DNA from: Gammaproteobacteria bacterium
GTDB lineage: Bacteria > Pseudomonadota > Gammaproteobacteria > SZUA-152
Assembly (NCBI GenBank): GCA_022340845.1
Contig: JAJDNG010000154.1
Span: 1 to 33,728, forward strand
Reading direction: 5' to 3'
DNA: 33,728 nucleotides
The translations under genes were made by a program, and so were the position numbers. Positions 29,991 to 33,728 of this stretch are shown one piece after another; positions within the stretch are counted from its first letter, which is position 1, and each line of letters opens with the position of its first letter. The notes under the pieces are model-generated. The model was not told the DNA's origin. It made no database searches and saw nothing but the letters and a program-made list of their open reading frames with translations.

Positions 29991-30024
29991 AAAGCGGAAG
30001 AGGTTTTCAGACCGCTTCCGCTTT
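29991..30024 (-). promoter_or_regulatory. Long hairpin in the carA leader
   Basis: A perfect 10-bp inverted repeat (AAAGCGGAAG / CTTCCGCTTT on the plus strand) with a further inner GGT/ACC pairing after one mismatch, so the stem is about 13 bp with a small loop. Read on the minus strand it ends 13 bases before the carA ribosome binding site and is not followed by a T-run. This fits a translational or mRNA-stability element better than a terminator. Confidence 0.6.
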
Positions 30025-30054
30025 GCCAATTCTACTTTCGTTGTGATGCGTATT

Positions 30055-30099
30055 TTAAACAATGTTTTCTGCAATGTTTTTTACAGTGTTTTTTGCCAT
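30055..30099 (-). other. Possible 14-codon leader peptide upstream of carA
   Basis: An ATG at 30099 opens a 14-codon frame ending in TAA at 30055: MAKNTVKNIAENIV. It exactly covers three 12-bp repeats, so the peptide repeats in blocks of four (AKNT, VKNI, AENI). The ribosome binding site is weak (GAG about 5 bases before). It has no arginine codons, so it is not an obvious arginine attenuator peptide. It could equally be a chance frame in A-rich repeats. Confidence 0.25.
30060..30095. repeat. Three 12-bp tandem repeats in the carA leader
   Basis: Units at 30060-30071, 30072-30083 and 30084-30095 share the consensus CAATGTTTTTTG with one to three differences each. The period of 12 keeps a reading frame on the minus strand. 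Confidence 0.8.
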
Positions 30100-30154
30100 G
30101 GTTCTCGACCCATGCGTGGCGTGCAAGCTGTATTTTACTGTACTTCTGGCTTTG

Positions 30155-30172
30155 GAAAAACCCACTAATGGG
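30155..30172 (-). terminator. Weak candidate terminator downstream of dapB
   Basis: On the minus strand CCCA-TTAG-TGGG is followed by five T residues (AAAAA at 30156-30160 on the plus strand). The stem is short (4 strong pairs plus one or two weak ones). It lies about 140 nt past the dapB stop and about 190 nt before carA, so it could end dapB transcripts or act in the carA leader. Confidence 0.4.
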
Positions 30173-30228
30173 CTATGGTAAAGACTACATGTATCCGGGT
30201 ATATTGCAATGATCGGCTAACAATTCAC

Positions 30229-30250
30229 ATTGTACGTAATAGTGTACAAT
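30229..30250. promoter_or_regulatory. Operator-like palindrome between dapB and carA
   Basis: A perfect ATTGTAC-N8-GTACAAT inverted repeat (7-bp arms, 22 bp in all). Its arm spacing is that of a dimeric repressor site. The TGTAC-N8-GTACA core is similar in layout to TyrR/PhhR boxes, but the match is not enough to name a regulator. Confidence 0.5.
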
Positions 30251-30312
30251 CCGGACATAATTGATCAACGATGACAACCCGGTTTATGAAGGCAGGTAAC
30301 CAGGGGCATCGA

Positions 30313-31137
<825 letters not shown>

Positions 31138-31258
31138 TTAATATTGTAAGATTTCGATATTATAAGGTTTCAAAATTGAAAGCTTTAATCTTGATGGTTT
31201 TAATATTGAAATTTGCTAAAGAAATTTAGTACTAAAATGTTACCGACGCCTAGTCCCA

Positions 31259-31777
31259 TTACCAACTGAGGTAGGAATAACCTTGTTCCTGTAATTCCAT
31301 AATATCCGCTGCCCCCACTTCCACAACCTTGGCTAACGGCAGTATATCTTTATTATCCCAGCCTAAGGATTTCATGGTATTTCCACAGGCGTGAAACTCA
31401 ACACCATATTGCGCTAAACTGGAAACACGCTGTTTGGTCATTTTACTGACGGGCCGCTCCGGATGTTTCGCCAGGATGTGTATACCGGGACCAATGCCGA
31501 CGACGACGATGTGGATATTGTCACTGTATTTTCGCAACATTGCACCGACGGAAAATAACACGGCATTGTGATAGTCCTCACCGCCTTTATTGAATTGATA
31601 CACAACTTTGTGATCCGCCGGATCACCGGGGAACCGTAACTCAGGTTCCGATTCGGCTGCCATGGATTTATTCCCTAAAAACGCCAAACCACTTCCAGCC
31701 AACAATCCTTGTACCCATTTACGGCGCTGCGGATTAATCACTGTTGACGAGCCTTGTATTAGTTTCTGGATTTTCAA
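31259..31777 (-). CDS. Exported DsrE/DsrF-like protein
   Basis: 172 residues from a TTG at 31777, chosen because AAGGAG lies just upstream; a longer frame to TTG at 31804 has no such site. The N-terminus has a twin-arginine stretch QRRKWVQGLLAGSGLAFL (Arg18-Arg19) followed by an Ala-rich cleavage region near residue 41, so export, possibly by Tat, is likely. The rest is a DsrE/F-like fold: strands KVVYQFN and IHIVVVGIGPGIHIL, then YGVEFHACGNTMKSLGW with the single cysteine of the family (Cys131). DsrE proteins carry sulfur on such a cysteine, but many homologues have no known role. It sits 70 bp after dnaJ and 142 bp before dapB. Confidence 0.8.
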   Translation of the reverse strand: MKIQKLIQGSSTVINPQRRKWVQGLLAGSGLAFLGNKSMAAESEPELRFPGDPADHKVVYQFNKGGEDYHNAVLFSVGAMLRKYSDNIHIVVVGIGPGIHILAKHPERPVSKMTKQRVSSLAQYGVEFHACGNTMKSLGWDNKDILPLAKVVEVGAADIMELQEQGYSYLSW

Positions 31778-31782
31778 ATGCG

Positions 31783-31788
31783 CTCCTT
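31783..31788 (-). promoter_or_regulatory. Ribosome binding site deciding the TTG start of the DsrE-like gene
   Basis: AAGGAG on the minus strand, 5 bases before TTG at 31777. It supports the shorter start and places the twin-arginine motif at a normal distance from the N-terminus. Confidence 0.65.
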
Positions 31789-31847
31789 CTTCCTCTGACA
31801 CCAATGGTGGTACCGTACCGAGTGGTACTTTTCAATCAATGGCGACG

Positions 31848-32969
31848 TTACAAATGCAAATCGTCGAAAAATTTTTTCACCCCGTCCAACCAGGAATGCT
31901 CTTTGGGTTTATGTTTGTGCCCGGTTTCGCTCATACTTTTTTCAAATTCACGTAGGATTTCTTTTTGTTTGGAATTGAGATTGACCGGAGTTTCCACCGC
32001 CACCCGGCAAATCAAGTCACCCACCATGCCACCGCGCACTGAACGCACCCCTTTGCCACGCACCCGGAACAGCCGGCCACTTTGAGTTTCTGTCGGTATT
32101 TTCAGTTTCACCCGGCCATCTAATGTTGGCACTTCCAACTCACCGCCCAATGTGGCAGTGACGAAACTAATAGGCACCTCACAGTACAAATCGTTTTCGT
32201 CACGGGCAAAAATAGGATGTTCCCTGACACTGATTTGCACATACAAATCGCCCGGCGGTGCACCCACTTCACCCGCTTCCCCTTCTCCACTTAAGCGGAT
32301 ACGATCCCCCGTATCCACCCCGGCGGGCACTTTCACCGACAAAGTCTTGTGTTCCTGTACTCTACCCTGACCGTGACATTTGTTACACGGGTCGCTAACC
32401 ACTTGTCCTGTACCCCGGCATTTGGGGCAGGTTTGCTGCAGGGAGAAGAAGCCTTGTTGCATGCGCACTTGGCCGATGCCGTTACACGTCGTACAGGTTT
32501 TTGGGGTTGTGCCTTTTTTAGCACCGCTGCCGCCACATTCGGAACATTGAACCGACGTGGGCACACGAATTTTGACACTGGTGCCTTTTACGGCTTCTTC
32601 TAAAGAAAGATCCAAGTTGTAGCGCAAATCGGCCCCTCGGCGTGAGCGCCCACCGCCGTGCATGCCGCCGAATATATCGCCGAACACATCTCCGAAAATA
32701 TCGCTAAAACTGGCACCGCCACCGCCACCCGCCCCCATACCAGGATCCACTCCGGCGTGACCGAATTGATCGTACGCAGTACGTTTTTGCGGATCGCATA
32801 GCACGTCGTACGCTTGCTTGGCCTCTTTGAAGTTTTCTTCGGCTTGTTCGTTATCTGGATTACGGTCCGGATGAAACTTCATTGCCAAGCGCTTGAAAGC
32901 TTTTTTGATTTCAGCCTCGCTGGCGTTTTTCGCCACACCCAAAACTTCGTAATAATCTCGTTTGGACAT
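31848..32969 (-). CDS. dnaJ: Chaperone protein DnaJ
   Basis: 373 residues. DnaJ is the J-domain co-chaperone that delivers substrates to DnaK and triggers ATP hydrolysis. The HPD motif is at 33-35, followed by a Gly/Phe region (about 72-105, with repeated DIFGD blocks). The zinc domain has four CxxCxGxG units starting at Cys142, 159, 181 and 195. The C-terminal substrate-binding domains include [15 protein letters not shown]. It starts with ATG at 32969. A strong hairpin at 33025-33055 separates it from dnaK, so dnaJ may be made at a lower level than dnaK. Confidence 0.98.
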   Translation of the reverse strand: MSKRDYYEVLGVAKNASEAEIKKAFKRLAMKFHPDRNPDNEQAEENFKEAKQAYDVLCDPQKRTAYDQFGHAGVDPGMGAGGGGGASFSDIFGDVFGDIFGGMHGGGRSRRGADLRYNLDLSLEEAVKGTSVKIRVPTSVQCSECGGSGAKKGTTPKTCTTCNGIGQVRMQQGFFSLQQTCPKCRGTGQVVSDPCNKCHGQGRVQEHKTLSVKVPAGVDTGDRIRLSGEGEAGEVGAPPGDLYVQISVREHPIFARDENDLYCEVPISFVTATLGGELEVPTLDGRVKLKIPTETQSGRLFRVRGKGVRSVRGGMVGDLICRVAVETPVNLNSKQKEILREFEKSMSETGHKHKPKEHSWLDGVKKFFDDLHL

Positions 32970-33024
32970 AAAAATGCGCTGTTGTTAGCCGTTATAAAAA
33001 CGTTTATGGACTAAACGTGATAAA

Positions 33025-33055
33025 GCCAACACCCGCAGAGACGCGGGTCGTTGGC
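33025..33055 (-). terminator. Strong hairpin between dnaK and dnaJ
   Basis: Stem GCCAACACCCGC (33025-33036) pairs with GCGGGT-C-GTTGGC (33043-33055) with a single bulged base and a 6-nt loop. On the minus strand it is followed by CTTTATC, a weak T-tract. It could be a partial terminator or an mRNA-stability element that sets the dnaK:dnaJ ratio. Confidence 0.55.
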
Positions 33056-33109
33056 CGGTGGATTTCGTTTGTTCATGTTTATAAAGGTCATGACGCAGGT
33101 TTGTATTTA

Positions 33110-33169
33110 CTACAGCTGTTTTAACTACAGCTGTTTTAACTACAGCTGTAGTAACTACGCCTGTAATCC
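33110..33169. repeat. 15-bp tandem repeat, four units, between dnaK and dnaJ
   Basis: Units CTACAGCTGTTTTAA at 33110-33124 and 33125-33139 are identical. The third (33140-33154) differs by two bases and the fourth (33155-33169) is degenerate. Each unit contains ACAGCTGT, and the third forms a 14-bp perfect palindrome ACTACAGCTGTAGT (33139-33152). Confidence 0.85.
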
Positions 33170-33194
33170 TGCGAGTGACTCAGCCGCTACGCGA

Positions 33195-33728
33195 TTATTT
33201 ATCGTCTTTGACTTCCTCGAATTCGGCATCCACCACTTCTTCTCCGCCGCCGGAACCACCTTGCGAATCACCAGAACCACCGGCGGCACCTTGCTCATTC
33301 GCTCCGGCCTGGGATTGGGCCTGTGCGTAGGCTTTTTCCGCGATCTTACCAGAGGCTTCCACCAGGACTTTGGTTTTTTCCTCGATAGCATCTTTGTCGT
33401 CAGTTTTCATGGCGGCTTCCAGATCCTTGATGGCGGCATCTATTTTTTGTTTTTCCTCTTCGCTCACTTTGCTGCCCAGATCTTCCATGGACTTACGGGT
33501 AGCATGAATGAGATTGTCCGCCTGGTTACGTGTGGCCACCAAATCGTGGAATTTCTTATCTTCCTCTGCGTGGGACTCCGCATCTTTAACCATTTGTTCG
33601 ATTTCTTTGTCGCTTAAACCGCTGGAAGCCTTGATAACAATGGATTGTTGTTTACCGGTGGCTTTGTCCTTGGCGCCAACATTTAAAATACCATTCGCGT
33701 CGGTATCAAAGGTCACTTCGATTTGCGG
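33195..33728 (-). CDS. dnaK: Chaperone protein DnaK, C-terminal part (cut by window edge)
   Basis: About 177 residues, open at the right edge of the window. The visible start [17 protein letters not shown] is the end of the beta-sandwich substrate-binding domain. The helical lid follows ([22 protein letters not shown] and onward). The Gly-rich linker ([18 protein letters not shown]) and terminal [14 protein letters not shown] give the EEVK-type tail that contacts DnaJ/GrpE-type partners. The nucleotide-binding domain lies beyond the window. The start codon is not visible. dnaJ follows after a 225-bp spacer with a tandem repeat and hairpin. Confidence 0.97.
   Translation of the reverse strand, partial: PQIEVTFDTDANGILNVGAKDKATGKQQSIVIKASSGLSDKEIEQMVKDAESHAEEDKKFHDLVATRNQADNLIHATRKSMEDLGSKVSEEEKQKIDAAIKDLEAAMKTDDKDAIEEKTKVLVEASGKIAEKAYAQAQSQAGANEQGAAGGSGDSQGGSGGGEEVVDAEFEEVKDDK

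Larger units (their letters stand above)
29966..30312 (-). promoter_or_regulatory. carA leader / dapB-carA spacer (347 bp, no long gene)
   Basis: Read towards carA, this stretch holds in order: an operator-like palindrome (30229-30250), a small terminator-like hairpin (30155-30172), a 14-codon frame over a triple 12-bp repeat (30055-30099), a long hairpin (29991-30024) and a perfect ribosome binding site (29972-29977). These are listed separately. A promoter is likely, because carA is usually transcribed on its own, but no strong -35/-10 pair is visible. A weak candidate is TTGATC with TACACT 16 bp later, overlapping the palindrome. Confidence 0.5.

Noticed and set aside
29949-30212. 87-residue plus-strand frame with QCFL repeats
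   Set aside because: The repeated residues come from the 12-bp tandem repeat; the start overlaps carA and there is no ribosome binding site.
31141-31212. Degenerate A+T-rich repeats upstream of dapB
   Set aside because: Similar blocks about 16 and 30 bp apart can be traced, but the match is too weak in such A+T-rich sequence to call a repeat.
31815-31832. GTACC-GAGT-GGTAC hairpin with TTTT between dnaJ and the DsrE-like gene
   Set aside because: The T residues follow on the plus strand only, so it cannot end dnaJ transcription; no plus gene is near.
33110-33169. Possible CRISPR-like array
   Set aside because: The 15-bp units are directly adjacent without spacers and there are no cas genes.
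33051-33617. 188-residue plus-strand open frame
   Set aside because: It lies antisense to dnaK and over the repeat spacer; its composition (Phe, Gly, Asp-rich) mirrors the dnaK C-terminus and it has no ribosome binding site.

Overview
The window reads as chromosomal DNA of a non-enteric gammaproteobacterium. The order dnaK-dnaJ ... dapB-carA-carB-greA ... rlmE-ftsH-folP-glmM-tpiA-secG-tRNA-Leu(GAG) is the conserved gammaproteobacterial housekeeping block. Here it runs directly into a complete 14-gene nuoA-N operon. Separate nuoC and nuoD, and a NuoG without the N7 cysteines, argue against Enterobacteriaceae. The species cannot be named from the sequence alone. No transposase, phage gene, CRISPR array, resistance gene or tRNA-borne island was seen, and base composition looks even throughout.

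Layout. Positions 1-1672 (+) hold the 3' part of a TIGR03545-like gene and a small predicted periplasmic protein. Everything from 1684 to the right edge is on the minus strand, except yhbY. Read in the direction of transcription (right to left) it runs: dnaK (cut by the right edge), dnaJ, a DsrE-like exported protein, dapB, carA, carB, greA, a DUF4149 membrane protein, then yhbY (on +, convergent), a small two-helix membrane protein, rlmE, ftsH, folP, glmM, tpiA, secG, tRNA-Leu, and nuoA to nuoN.

Function. The nuo operon encodes a full proton-pumping NADH:quinone oxidoreductase: peripheral arm NuoB, C, D, E, F, G, I and membrane arm NuoA, H, J, K, L, M, N. All expected Fe-S ligands are visible. 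The rest covers protein folding (DnaK/DnaJ), lysine and cell-wall precursors (DapB, GlmM), carbamoyl phosphate for arginine and pyrimidines (CarAB), transcript cleavage (GreA), ribosome maturation (RlmE, YhbY), membrane proteolysis (FtsH), folate (FolP), glycolysis (TpiA) and secretion (SecG).

What is unusual lies in the spacers, not the genes. Six intergenic gaps carry short tandem duplications with units of 12-19 bp. The carA leader holds a 14-codon open frame exactly over one of these repeats, a strong hairpin just before the ribosome binding site, and an operator-like palindrome. The best intrinsic terminator for the nuo operon lies inside the convergent small gene. Three genes (ftsH, carA and the DsrE-like gene) appear to start at TTG with good Shine-Dalgarno sequences. 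I found no convincing new multi-gene system. The least-described genes are those at 3-1672, 23799-24152 and 31259-31777.
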